This document shows, piece after piece, positions 13,932-21,914 of a stretch of 64,000 bases of DNA. Origin of the DNA: Acetitomaculum ruminis DSM 5522 (GTDB taxonomy: Bacteria > Bacillota > Clostridia > Lachnospirales > Lachnospiraceae); assembly GCF_900112085.1 (NCBI RefSeq), contig NZ_FOJY01000005.1, positions 4,123-68,122 of the forward strand. Reading direction: 5' to 3'. How positions within the stretch are numbered: position 1 is the stretch's first letter; each line of letters starts with the position of its first letter. Below the pieces are notes generated by a model. That model saw only the letters and a list, made by a program, of their open reading frames with translations, had not been told where the DNA came from and did not search any database. Position numbers and translations under genes: made by a program.

Positions 13932-15902
13932 TTGAAAAATGTCTTGATTTTTGCAGGGACCCTGGAAGGAAGAATTCTTTCCCGGTATTGTGTAAAGAAT
14001 GATTTAAATACTTATGTTTCAGTAGCTACTGATTATGGAAAAAAACTGCTTTGTGACATTCCTGGCTTAAACATTTTAAGCCAGAGAATGGACTCGGAAA
14101 AAATGTCTGAATTTATTAAGGAAAAGGACATTGACCTTGTAGTTGATGCTACTCATCCTTATGCAAAAGAAGTGACGGCCAATATAAAAAAAGCATGTGA
14201 AAATCAGGGAAAAAAATATCTCAGATTTCTTAGAAAAAATGAGGATTTTTCCGGAGATTTTGTTGAGGTAGATAGTGTAAAACAAGCAGCAATGTATTTA
14301 AAGGATAAAACAGGAAACATTCTTTTGACCACAGGCAGTAAAGAATTAAAGGAATATACCATTATTCCTGATTATAAAGAAAGAGTATTTGCAAGAGTCT
14401 TATCTACCGTGACTTCCGCAAAAGAAGCCGGTGAATTAGGCTTTGAAGGGAAAAATCTTATTTGTATGCAGGGACCATTTTCTAAAGAAATGAATGTTGC
14501 CCTTATAAATATGACAAATGCCAAATATCTTGTTACAAAGGAATCCGGCAGAGCAGGAGGCTTTGAAGAAAAGATAGATGCCTGTCTTGAAACCGGCTGT
14601 AAGGTTATTCTTGTAGGAAGAAGTAATATAGATGAAGGCTTAAGCCTTGAAGAAGTAAAAAAAGAAATTTGTCATTTCTTTAATATTACCCCGAAAAGAA
14701 ATATTACAGTTTTAGGAATTGGCATGGGAAATATGGATAACATGACCGTGGAGGCACAAAAGGCCTGCAAGGATGCAGATTTGATTATCGGCGCAGGAAG
14801 AATGGTTGAAAATCTTAAAATATATGAAAAACCGGTATTTATTTCCTATAAGCCACAGGAGATTTCTGATTATATTAAAGAACATTCAGAATATGAATAT
14901 ATAGTTGTTGCCATGTCAGGAGATGTGGGATTTTACAGTGGAACAAAGAAATTGTTAGATTTTCTTTCAGAGTATGAAGTTAAGGTATTAAGCGGCATCT
15001 CATCTGTAGTATATTTTGCCTCAAAGCTGCAGTTTTCTTGGGATGATGCATATCTTGCCAGTATCCATGGAAGAAATGAAAATGTAATTTCTGCCATAAA
15101 AAACAATTATAAGGTCTTTTCTTTATTGGGAGGAAAAGATTGTGTAAAGGAATTTGCACAAAAACTTATAAAATACAATCTTTCAGATGTGACAGTTTAT
15201 GTTGGAGAAAATCTTTCCTATGAAAACGAAAGAATTACCAAGGCTAAGCCTAATGAACTTTTGTCAGGAGAATTTGACGCACTTTGTGTTGTATTTGTTA
15301 TAAATGAATCTGCAAAAAATTCCGTTATTACCCATGGAATAGCAGATGAAGAATTTATAAGAGGAAAAGTTCCTATGACAAAGGAGGAGGTTAGAAGCAT
15401 ATCTCTTTCAAAACTTAGACTTACAAGAGATTCTGTTATATATGATGTGGGAGCAGGAACCGGTTCTGTTTCCATAGAAATGGCAAAAGTTGCCAGAGAA
15501 GGAATGGTTTATTCCATAGAAAAAAAAGCAGAAGCTTTAGACCTTATCAGGCAAAACCAGGAAAAAATGGGAGTTACAAATCTTGAAAGAATTGAAGGGC
15601 TGGCACCGGAAGCAATGGAGGATTTACCTGTTCCGACTCATGCCTTTATTGGTGGAAGCTCCGGAAATATGAAAGAGATATTTGCACTGCTTCTTAAGAA
15701 AAATCCAAATATCAGGATAGTTGTAAATGCTATTGCTTTAGAAACTGTGTCTGAAACTTTGGAATGCCTTAAAGAATTTGAGGTAGTTGATGAAGATATA
15801 GTAAGTGTGGCAGTTGGTAAGTCAAAAAGTATAGGAAGATATCATATGATGATGGGAGAAAACCCTATTTATATTATTTCCTGTACCGGAAATGGTAAAT
15901 AG
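13932..15902 (+). CDS. cbiJET: CbiJ-CbiE-CbiT triple fusion: precorrin-6A reductase and C5,C15-methyltransferase/decarboxylase
   Basis: Three activities are joined in 656 residues. Residues 1-255 are the reductase CbiJ/CobK ('LIFAGTLEGRILS', 'VVDATHPYAKEVT' at 70-82, 'CMQGPFS' near 178). Residues 257-460 are the C5-methylase CbiE ('VLGIGMGNMDNMTVEA', 'VAMSGDVGFYSGT' near 326-338, 'SGISSVVYFA'). Residues 468-656 are the C15-methylase/decarboxylase CbiT ('GKVPMTKEEVRSISLSKL', SAM loop 'DVGAGTGSVSIEMA' at 505-518). CbiE-CbiT fusions (CobL) are common; the added N-terminal reductase is less so. The start is TTG at 13932 with AGGAGG 7 bases upstream. The order of domains follows the order of reactions at this stage of the ring pathway. 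Confidence 0.95.
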   Translation: MKNVLIFAGTLEGRILSRYCVKNDLNTYVSVATDYGKKLLCDIPGLNILSQRMDSEKMSEFIKEKDIDLVVDATHPYAKEVTANIKKACENQGKKYLRFLRKNEDFSGDFVEVDSVKQAAMYLKDKTGNILLTTGSKELKEYTIIPDYKERVFARVLSTVTSAKEAGELGFEGKNLICMQGPFSKEMNVALINMTNAKYLVTKESGRAGGFEEKIDACLETGCKVILVGRSNIDEGLSLEEVKKEICHFFNITPKRNITVLGIGMGNMDNMTVEAQKACKDADLIIGAGRMVENLKIYEKPVFISYKPQEISDYIKEHSEYEYIVVAMSGDVGFYSGTKKLLDFLSEYEVKVLSGISSVVYFASKLQFSWDDAYLASIHGRNENVISAIKNNYKVFSLLGGKDCVKEFAQKLIKYNLSDVTVYVGENLSYENERITKAKPNELLSGEFDALCVVFVINESAKNSVITHGIADEEFIRGKVPMTKEEVRSISLSKLRLTRDSVIYDVGAGTGSVSIEMAKVAREGMVYSIEKKAEALDLIRQNQEKMGVTNLERIEGLAPEAMEDLPVPTHAFIGGSSGNMKEIFALLLKKNPNIRIVVNAIALETVSETLECLKEFEVVDEDIVSVAVGKSKSIGRYHMMMGENPIYIISCTGNGK

Positions 15903-15914
15903 AAAGGAAAGTCT

Positions 15915-17282
15915 ATGGCAGAGAGCAGATTTATGTTGGCAGCGCCTTCAAGTGGAAGCGGTAAAACCCTGATAACCTGTGGTTTATTGCAGGCACTGGT
16001 AAACAGAAAAATGAAAATAGCATCTTTTAAATGCGGTCCGGATTACATAGATCCTATGTTTCATTCAAAAGTAATAGGAGCAAAATCAAGAAATCTTGAT
16101 ACATTTTTTACCGGAAAGGAAGTAACAAAATACCTTTTCAAGAAAAATGCTAAAGATTGTGACATAAGCGTTATAGAAGGTGTAATGGGGTTTTATGATG
16201 GAATGGGTTTGAAATCCCATGAAGGAAGTGCTTATGATCTTTCTCTTACCCTGGATGCTCCCGTTATACTTGTAGTGGATACAAAGGGAATGAGTCTTTC
16301 CATACTGGCACTTATAAAAGGTTTTTTGGATTACAAAAAAGATAATAAAATAAAAGGTGTTATTTTAAACAGACTTCCTAAGAGCCTGTATCCTTCCATA
16401 AAGGAAAAAATAGAAAATGAATTGGGAATAAAGGCCTTTGGATATGTACCTTCAGTACCGGATTTAGTTATTGAAAGTAGACACCTAGGCTTGGTAACTC
16501 CTGATGAAATAAGTGATTTATCAGAAAAACTTAATGAATTATCAAAAATATTAGAAGAAACAGTTGAAATAGATGAAATTATAGAGCTGGCAAAGAAAGC
16601 ACCGGATTTAGATGCTAAGGAAGTGACTTTAAAAAAACTTCCGGAAGATGAAAAACCGGTAATTGCAGTGGCAAGGGATGAAGCATTTTGCTTTTACTAT
16701 GCAGATAATATAGAAGCATTTGAAAAGATGGGAGCAAAGATAGTGGAATTTTCCCCTCTTCATGATGCTCATTTGCCTGATTGTGACGGCCTGCTTTTAG
16801 GCGGCGGTTATCCTGAACTGGCTGCGAAAGAATTATCCCAAAATAAAAGCATGTTAAATGAGATTAAAAATAAAATTGAAAACGGACTTCCTTTTTTGGC
16901 AGAATGTGGCGGTTTTATGTATTTACATGATTTTATGGAAGGAATGGACGGTATTTCCTATAATATGGCAGGCATCATAAAAGGTAAAGCATTCAGAACC
17001 CAAAAGTTAAACCGTTTCGGATATGTGGAACTTGTATCAAAAGAAGATAATGTGCTGGCTAAAAAAGGGGAAAAAATAAAAGCCCACGAGTTTCACTATT
17101 TTGATTCAGATTGTAACGGTGACGGATTTATTGCAAAGAAACCAAACAGAAATAAAGAATGGGACTGCATAAATGTTTCAGATACTTTTGCAGCAGGTTT
17201 TCCTCATTTATATTACTATTCAAATCCGGATTTTGCTTTCAGTTTTGTAAAAAAATGTTCACATTATAAAAAAGAAAGATAA
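15915..17282 (+). CDS. cbiA: CbiA (CobB), cobyrinate a,c-diamide synthase
   Basis: This 455-residue ATP- and glutamine-dependent enzyme amidates the a and c side chains of cobyrinate. The N-terminal dethiobiotin-synthetase-like domain has the P-loop 'APSSGSGKTLITCGLLQA' (10-27) and 'FKCGPDYIDPMFH'. The C-terminal class I glutamine amidotransferase domain has 'LLLGGGYPELAA' and the nucleophile cysteine in 'FLAECGGFMYLHD'. It starts 12 bases after the cbiJET stop, with AAAGGAAAG before the ATG. Confidence 0.96.
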   Translation: MAESRFMLAAPSSGSGKTLITCGLLQALVNRKMKIASFKCGPDYIDPMFHSKVIGAKSRNLDTFFTGKEVTKYLFKKNAKDCDISVIEGVMGFYDGMGLKSHEGSAYDLSLTLDAPVILVVDTKGMSLSILALIKGFLDYKKDNKIKGVILNRLPKSLYPSIKEKIENELGIKAFGYVPSVPDLVIESRHLGLVTPDEISDLSEKLNELSKILEETVEIDEIIELAKKAPDLDAKEVTLKKLPEDEKPVIAVARDEAFCFYYADNIEAFEKMGAKIVEFSPLHDAHLPDCDGLLLGGGYPELAAKELSQNKSMLNEIKNKIENGLPFLAECGGFMYLHDFMEGMDGISYNMAGIIKGKAFRTQKLNRFGYVELVSKEDNVLAKKGEKIKAHEFHYFDSDCNGDGFIAKKPNRNKEWDCINVSDTFAAGFPHLYYYSNPDFAFSFVKKCSHYKKER

Positions 17283-17308
17283 TTTCGGTCAGATAGATAG
17301 GAGACATT

Positions 17309-18358
17309 ATGACATTAGAAGAAACATTAGAAAAAATTGAACCAATTAATAAAGAAGCCTATCTTGCTTCAAAAAAGCATTGGGATGATATAGCAAAACC
17401 TCTTCACAGTCTTGGTAAGCTTGAAGATTCCATAATGCAAATTGCTGCGATAAATGGAAATGTTAAAGTAAACCTTGACAAAAAAGGACTTATTATCATG
17501 TGTGCTGACAATGGAGTTGTTGAAGAAGGTGTAACTCAGACAGATAATTCCGTAACAGCAATTGTTGCAGAAAATTTTCTGGATTGTGCTACCAGTGTAG
17601 CAGTAATGTGTAAAGAACTTAATGTGGATCTTTTCCCTATGGATGTGGGAATGGTAAAAGATACCAGGGTAGATCATTCACAAAAGAAGGTTTATGGAAC
17701 AAAAAACTTTACAAAAGAAGCAGCCATGACAAGACAGGTTTGCATCAGTGCTATAGAAACTGGTATAAATAAAGTGCTTGAGCTTAGTCAAAAAGGTTAT
17801 AAAATCATTGCTACAGGAGAGATGGGTATTGGAAATACCACAACTTCTTCAGCGGTAGCTACTGTTCTTTTAGGCGTTGAGGCTTCAAAAGTTACAGGAA
17901 AAGGTTCCGGACTTACAACTGAAGGCTTAAATAAAAAAATTAAGGCAATAGAAAAAGGAATTGAATTAAACAAGCCTGACAAAAACGACCCAATCGATGT
18001 CATTTCAAAGGTGGGAGGCCTTGATATTGCAGGACTTTGCGGAGTATTCCTAGGCTGTGCCGCCTTAAAAATACCTTGTATAATTGATGGATTTATTTCC
18101 TCTGTTGCCGCTTTATGTGCAGTTTTATTGAAGAAAGAAGCAAATGATTATATTTTAGCTTCTCATGTATCAAAGGAGCCTGCCGGACGAATGATGCTTG
18201 ATAAATTAGAAAAAGATCCAATTATAACAGCAAATATGTGTTTAGGAGAAGGTACCGGAGCAGTTGCCCTCTATCCGTTACTTGACCTTTCACTTGCAGT
18301 TTATAACTCAATGAGTACCTTTAGCGACATTGAAATAGAAGCATATAAGCCTTTATAA
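17309..18358 (+). CDS. cobT: CobT, nicotinate-nucleotide:dimethylbenzimidazole phosphoribosyltransferase
   Basis: This 349-residue enzyme activates the lower-ligand base to its alpha-ribotide. Conserved blocks are 'MCADNGVVEEGVTQTD' (about 65-80), 'ATGEMGIGNTTTSSAV' (about 168-183) and 'CLGEGTGAVALYPLLD' near the C-terminus, which holds the catalytic glutamate. ATAGGAG precedes the ATG. No genes for benzimidazole synthesis lie nearby, so the base may be imported or made elsewhere. It ends the first run of the operon; a 139-base AT-rich gap with its own TATAAT-like sequence follows. Confidence 0.96.
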   Translation: MTLEETLEKIEPINKEAYLASKKHWDDIAKPLHSLGKLEDSIMQIAAINGNVKVNLDKKGLIIMCADNGVVEEGVTQTDNSVTAIVAENFLDCATSVAVMCKELNVDLFPMDVGMVKDTRVDHSQKKVYGTKNFTKEAAMTRQVCISAIETGINKVLELSQKGYKIIATGEMGIGNTTTSSAVATVLLGVEASKVTGKGSGLTTEGLNKKIKAIEKGIELNKPDKNDPIDVISKVGGLDIAGLCGVFLGCAALKIPCIIDGFISSVAALCAVLLKKEANDYILASHVSKEPAGRMMLDKLEKDPIITANMCLGEGTGAVALYPLLDLSLAVYNSMSTFSDIEIEAYKPL

Positions 18359-18497
18359 TTAAAATTTTAATAATTTGCAATTCATAATCAACAAAAAAAA
18401 TAAATGTCCGATATATCTTTTAGTCATATGTTGAAATAAAATATTATATAATATCTTATTAAAAATACAGAGTAAACTTGGCAAAAGGAGAATTGTT
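18359..18497 (+). promoter_or_regulatory. AT-rich gap with a possible internal promoter before the PilZ gene
   Basis: This gap is unusually long for the operon. It contains ATTATATAATATC near 18445-18460, which can serve as a -10 box, but no convincing -35. An AAAGGAG lies just before the PilZ ATG. No terminator or riboswitch is seen. Confidence 0.4.
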
Positions 18498-18857
18498 ATG
18501 AGCGCAGAGAGACGAAAATATAAAAGACTACCGTTGGATGTTTCGGTACAGTTAGAATGTATAAGTGAAGAAGAAATAACCACTGAAAAGTATCTTCATG
18601 TAGAAACTATGGATATATCAACAGCGGGACTGGCTTTTAAATCTTCCTACGAATTGAATGTTGGGACTTTTTACGACACTCGTATCATTATTTGGACAAA
18701 AGAAGAAATTCATACAGTATTGAAAATTATCAGAAGTCAAAAAGTAGATGACGGATTTGTATATGGATGTATATTTATTGGTCTGCCTGAACGTGAGTCT
18801 ATTAAGATTGAAATTTATCAATTGCTAAAAGAGCGAGATGATCAGGAAAGCAATTAG
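18498..18857 (+). CDS. PilZ-domain protein, predicted cyclic-di-GMP receptor
   Basis: This 119-residue protein consists of little more than one PilZ domain. Both ligand motifs are intact: RxxxR as R6-K-Y-K-R10 and (D/N)xSxxG as D39-I-S41-T-A-G44. It has no membrane segment or partner domain. The cheC-like gene starts 15 bases later, so the two are co-transcribed. Its location inside the cobalamin operon is unexpected; nothing in the protein suggests corrinoid chemistry. A diguanylate cyclase is encoded at 60-61.2 kb. Confidence 0.88.
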   Translation: MSAERRKYKRLPLDVSVQLECISEEEITTEKYLHVETMDISTAGLAFKSSYELNVGTFYDTRIIIWTKEEIHTVLKIIRSQKVDDGFVYGCIFIGLPERESIKIEIYQLLKERDDQESN

Positions 18858-18872
18858 GGGGAGGTAAACTAT

Positions 18873-19475
18873 ATGTTTGAAATTAGCGAAGTACATCTTG
18901 ATGCATTGAAGGAAGTGGGAAATATTGGCTCAGGAAATGCAGCTACTGCACTTTCATCTATGTTAAATTGTATGGTAAATGTTACAGTACCAGATGTCAA
19001 AATTATAGATTATGAAGAGGCTATAAAACTTATCACAGTTGAAAAAGGCGAGACAGCCGGTATAGTTATAGATGTTGATGTTGATTTAAAAGGTTCTATG
19101 ACTACTATTTTTCACAGGTATTTTGTTAATGAGTTACTAAAACCTTTTTTAGGAATAGAAATAGATAATCTTTCAACAATGGAACCAATGGCTGCATCCG
19201 CTCTTTGTGAGATAGGAAATATTACAACAGCAAGTTATGTAAACGCTTTGGCAAAATTAACAAGCCTTACTATCGATATTAGACCACCTCATATTATGCT
19301 TGATGAGGTACATAATATTTTAGATGCCGGTTCTGAAAAGATGACAGAGCCTGGTGATAAGGTTGTGCTTATTGATGAGCATTTTGTTATAAAAAATGTA
19401 GAATTTCAAAGTAGTATGATATTAATGCTTGAAATGGAAAGCTTTAAATTTCTTATTAAAACTCTTGGCTTATAA
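18873..19475 (+). CDS. cheC: CheC-family CheY-phosphate phosphatase
   Basis: This 200-residue protein carries the two CheC half-site motifs: 'LDALKEVGNIGSGNA' (about 9-23) and 'ALCEIGNITTASYVNAL' (about 109-125), each with the E-x2-N pattern used to dephosphorylate response regulators. CheX has only one pair and FliY carries an extra C-terminal domain, so CheC fits best. GGGGGAGG precedes the ATG. No other chemotaxis gene is in this window. With the PilZ protein immediately upstream it forms a two-gene signalling unit embedded between cobT and cobU. Confidence 0.87.
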   Translation: MFEISEVHLDALKEVGNIGSGNAATALSSMLNCMVNVTVPDVKIIDYEEAIKLITVEKGETAGIVIDVDVDLKGSMTTIFHRYFVNELLKPFLGIEIDNLSTMEPMAASALCEIGNITTASYVNALAKLTSLTIDIRPPHIMLDEVHNILDAGSEKMTEPGDKVVLIDEHFVIKNVEFQSSMILMLEMESFKFLIKTLGL

Positions 19476-19502
19476 TAATATGAAATATAAAAATGGATAT
19501 AG

Positions 19503-19545
19503 GAGGGCGTATTCACCATATTGGTAGGATTGCCCTCTTTTATTT
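19503..19545 (+). terminator. Terminator-like hairpin between cheC and cobU
   Basis: GAGGGC (19503-19508) pairs with GCCCTC (19532-19537), with a smaller ACC/GGT stem inside, followed by TTTTATTTT. It would end or attenuate transcription from the PilZ-cheC pair ahead of cobU. The cobU ribosome site GGAGG begins right after it. Confidence 0.6.
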
Positions 19546-19557
19546 TGGAGGTAGAAA

Positions 19558-20073
19558 GTGTTAGGAGTAGTTATCGGAGGAAGCGGCAGTGGAAAATCTG
19601 AATTTGCTGAATCCCTTATAATCAATGAAAACAAAGGAAATAATTTATTTTATCTGGCAACCATGCAGCCTTTTGATGAAGAAGCATTTAAGAAAATAGA
19701 AAGACACAGAAAAATGAGGGCTAAAAAGAATTTTGATACCATTGAATGTCAGACACATCTTGAAAAGGTCAATATGCCAAAGGCTTCATCAGCCTTGCTT
19801 GAATGTATGTCAAATTTGGTTGCAAATGAGATGTTTTCACCGGAAGGTGCGGGAAAAGACTGTGTTGATGCCATTAAAGAAGGATTAAAACACTTGCTGT
19901 CCCAGACAGAAAATCTGGTGGTGGTTACAAATAATGTCTTTGAAGATGGCATAGCCTACGAAAAAGAAAGTGTTAAATATATAAAAAACATAGGACTTAT
20001 AAATCAATGGCTTTGCCAAAGAGCAGATAGAGTTGTTGAGGTAGTATTTGGAATTCCCATTGATATAAAATAG
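19558..20073 (+). CDS. cobU: CobU-like adenosylcobinamide kinase / guanylyltransferase
   Basis: This 171-residue protein keeps the CobU N-terminal motifs: P-loop 'GGSGSGKSEFAES' (7-19), 'FYLATM' and 'KKIERHRKMR' (the HRxxR block with the histidine guanylylated in CobU). The usual C-terminal 'NEVGxGIVP' block is changed to 'NNVFEDGIAYE'. CobU phosphorylates adenosylcobinamide and transfers GMP to it for the nucleotide-loop step. The start is GTG at 19558 with TGGAGG upstream. A second, shorter CobU-like protein two genes downstream has the reverse pattern of kept and lost motifs. Confidence 0.87.
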   Translation: MLGVVIGGSGSGKSEFAESLIINENKGNNLFYLATMQPFDEEAFKKIERHRKMRAKKNFDTIECQTHLEKVNMPKASSALLECMSNLVANEMFSPEGAGKDCVDAIKEGLKHLLSQTENLVVVTNNVFEDGIAYEKESVKYIKNIGLINQWLCQRADRVVEVVFGIPIDIK

Positions 20074-20114
20074 AAAGAATATTAAAAAAATATTTTGCCA
20101 GGAAGGATTATAAA

Positions 20115-20882
20115 ATGAAAAATATTTTACAAAGCATTATTGTGTCATTTGCCATGTATTCAAAAATACCCATGCCTAGGATTGAATGGACAAAGGAAAA
20201 TATGAGATATGCAATGAGCTTTTTCCCATTAATAGGAGTAGTCATAGGTGTTCTTGTATATCTGGCAAATCTATTATTATTAAAAACTGATATAAATAAT
20301 GTCTTAAGAACAGCAATACTTATTCTGATTCCGGTAGTAGTAAGCGGAGGAATCCATCTTGACGGACTTTTGGATACGGCAGATGGAATAAGTTCCTATC
20401 AGGACATGGAAAAAAGATTGGAAATCCTGAAAGATTCCAATTCCGGAGCTTTTGCAATAATAACCTGCGTTTGTTATTTTATACTAGATTTTGCAGTATG
20501 GTATGATATTAAATTAAAATGCATATTGCTTCTTACAGTTAGTTTTGTTCTTTCAAGAGCACTAAGCGGTTTGGCGGTTGTCACCTTTAAATGTGCAAAA
20601 AACAGCGGTCTTGTGCATACATTTTCAGATTCAGCCCAGAAAAAAAATGTGGCAATAACTATGATTATTTATATAATTGCCTGTCTGGGACTACTGATAT
20701 GGTTAGATCCTTTAGTTGGAACATTAGAATTTATTATAGAATTATTATTTTATGGATATTACAGACATATGTCCTACTCAAAATTTGGAAGAATAACAGG
20801 AGATTTGGCTGGATTTTTTGTACAAATGTCAGAACTTATTATGGCATTATGGGTAGTAATTGCCGTGACAATATTCAGATAG
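20115..20882 (+). CDS. cobS: CobS, adenosylcobinamide-GDP ribazoletransferase
   Basis: This 255-residue integral membrane enzyme joins alpha-ribazole (phosphate) to adenosylcobinamide-GDP, the last step of coenzyme B12 assembly. It has about six hydrophobic segments and the signature 'GGIHLDGLLDTADGISS' (about 76-92), whose acidic residues bind the metal. Further family residues follow in 'DSNSGAFAII'. AGGAAGG precedes the ATG. It sits between the two CobU-like genes. Confidence 0.95.
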   Translation: MKNILQSIIVSFAMYSKIPMPRIEWTKENMRYAMSFFPLIGVVIGVLVYLANLLLLKTDINNVLRTAILILIPVVVSGGIHLDGLLDTADGISSYQDMEKRLEILKDSNSGAFAIITCVCYFILDFAVWYDIKLKCILLLTVSFVLSRALSGLAVVTFKCAKNSGLVHTFSDSAQKKNVAITMIIYIIACLGLLIWLDPLVGTLEFIIELLFYGYYRHMSYSKFGRITGDLAGFFVQMSELIMALWVVIAVTIFR

Positions 20883-20892
20883 GAGAAATAAT

Positions 20893-21276
20893 ATGTGGTT
20901 AATTACAGGTGGAGCATTTCAGGGGAAATTAAATTTTGCTTTGGAAAAAACAGGATTTTCTAAAGAAGATATTGTTGATGGAGAAAAATGCGATATTGAA
21001 AGTATTTACCAGGGAAAAATTATAAACAATTTTCATACTTTGATAAAAAGGCTTATTAAAGATGGAAAAGACCCAAAAGAAGTTACTGAAACAGTAATAA
21101 AGAATAATCCTGACGCCATTATAATTATAAATGAAGTAGGAAATGGCATAGTTCCCATTGATGCCCTGGAAAGACAGGCCAGAGAAGCCACCGGAAGATG
21201 TGGCACAATTTTAGCCCAAAATTCTAAAAAAGTTTACAGGGTGTTATGCGGAATCGGAACATGTATCAAAGGATAA
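20893..21276 (+). CDS. Short second CobU-like protein with a degenerate P-loop
   Basis: This 127-residue protein aligns with CobU but lacks about 45 residues. The P-loop reads 'GGAFQGKLNFA', where CobU has GGxRSGKS; the lysine is kept but the following Ser/Thr is Leu. The HRxxR block is absent. In contrast, the CobU C-terminal block is well kept: 'INEVGNGIVPIDALERQARE' followed by a CobU-like end. The ATG has AGGAG upstream and follows cobS by 10 bases. It may be a partner subunit of the full CobU-like protein, or a degenerate paralogue. Conservation between cobS and cobC argues for use, but no activity can be assigned. Confidence 0.75.
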   Translation: MWLITGGAFQGKLNFALEKTGFSKEDIVDGEKCDIESIYQGKIINNFHTLIKRLIKDGKDPKEVTETVIKNNPDAIIIINEVGNGIVPIDALERQAREATGRCGTILAQNSKKVYRVLCGIGTCIKG

Positions 21277-21301
21277 AGATTGATTTAGAAGGGTAAGAAA
21301 A

Positions 21302-21883
21302 GTGAAAATAATACTGATAAGGCATTCAAAAACTTATGGAAACACATTAAAAAGATACATTGGAGTTACAGATGAACCCTTATGTGAAGAAGGGATCAGG
21401 CTCTTAAAAGAAAGATGCTATCCAAAGGCGGATATTTTATTTACAAGTCCCCTTAAAAGATGCATTATGACAGCCCAAATTATATATCCTGACATGGAAT
21501 ATGAAATAATAGATGATTTAAAAGAATGTAATTTTGGTGAATTTGAAAACAAAAATTATAAAGAACTATCCGGAAATGAAAACTATCAAAAATGGATAGA
21601 CAGTAATGGCATGATGCCTTTTCCCGGTGGCGAAGCCCATGAGGATTTTACAAAAAGATGTATAAAAGGCTATGAAAAAGCTATAGCGATTGCCCAAAAT
21701 AAGGGATTTGCTAATTTAGCCATAGTAGCCCATGGAGGAACTATTATGAGCATCATGGAAAAACTATTATCTTCAGAAGATTTTTATAAATATCATCCGG
21801 AAAATGCAGAGGGTTTTTCCTATGAAATTGATGAAAAGGGAAAAATTATTTCAGAAATAAGCCCTGTAGGGGTAAAAGGATAA
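21302..21883 (+). CDS. cobC: Histidine phosphatase, probable alpha-ribazole-5'-phosphate phosphatase (CobC-like)
   Basis: This 193-residue member of the phosphoglycerate-mutase-like histidine phosphatase family has 'LIRHSKTYGN' (4-13), where the family consensus is RHGxT/S, and the second catalytic histidine in 'IVAHGGTIMS' near residue 142. The operon position next to cobS and cobU supports the CobC role of dephosphorylating alpha-ribazole phosphate or adenosylcobalamin phosphate. The start is GTG at 21302 with AAGGGTAAG upstream. RHSK instead of RHGE/T is a small deviation found in clostridial members. Confidence 0.85.
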   Translation: MKIILIRHSKTYGNTLKRYIGVTDEPLCEEGIRLLKERCYPKADILFTSPLKRCIMTAQIIYPDMEYEIIDDLKECNFGEFENKNYKELSGNENYQKWIDSNGMMPFPGGEAHEDFTKRCIKGYEKAIAIAQNKGFANLAIVAHGGTIMSIMEKLLSSEDFYKYHPENAEGFSYEIDEKGKIISEISPVGVKG

Positions 21884-21914
21884 AAAGAGATTAGAAAGAG
21901 GACAGGTTGAAAGA

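Noticed and set aside
20591-20902. Overlapping +1-frame open frame inside cobS
   Set aside because: It has no ribosome site or recognisable domain and lies wholly within the well-conserved cobS frame.
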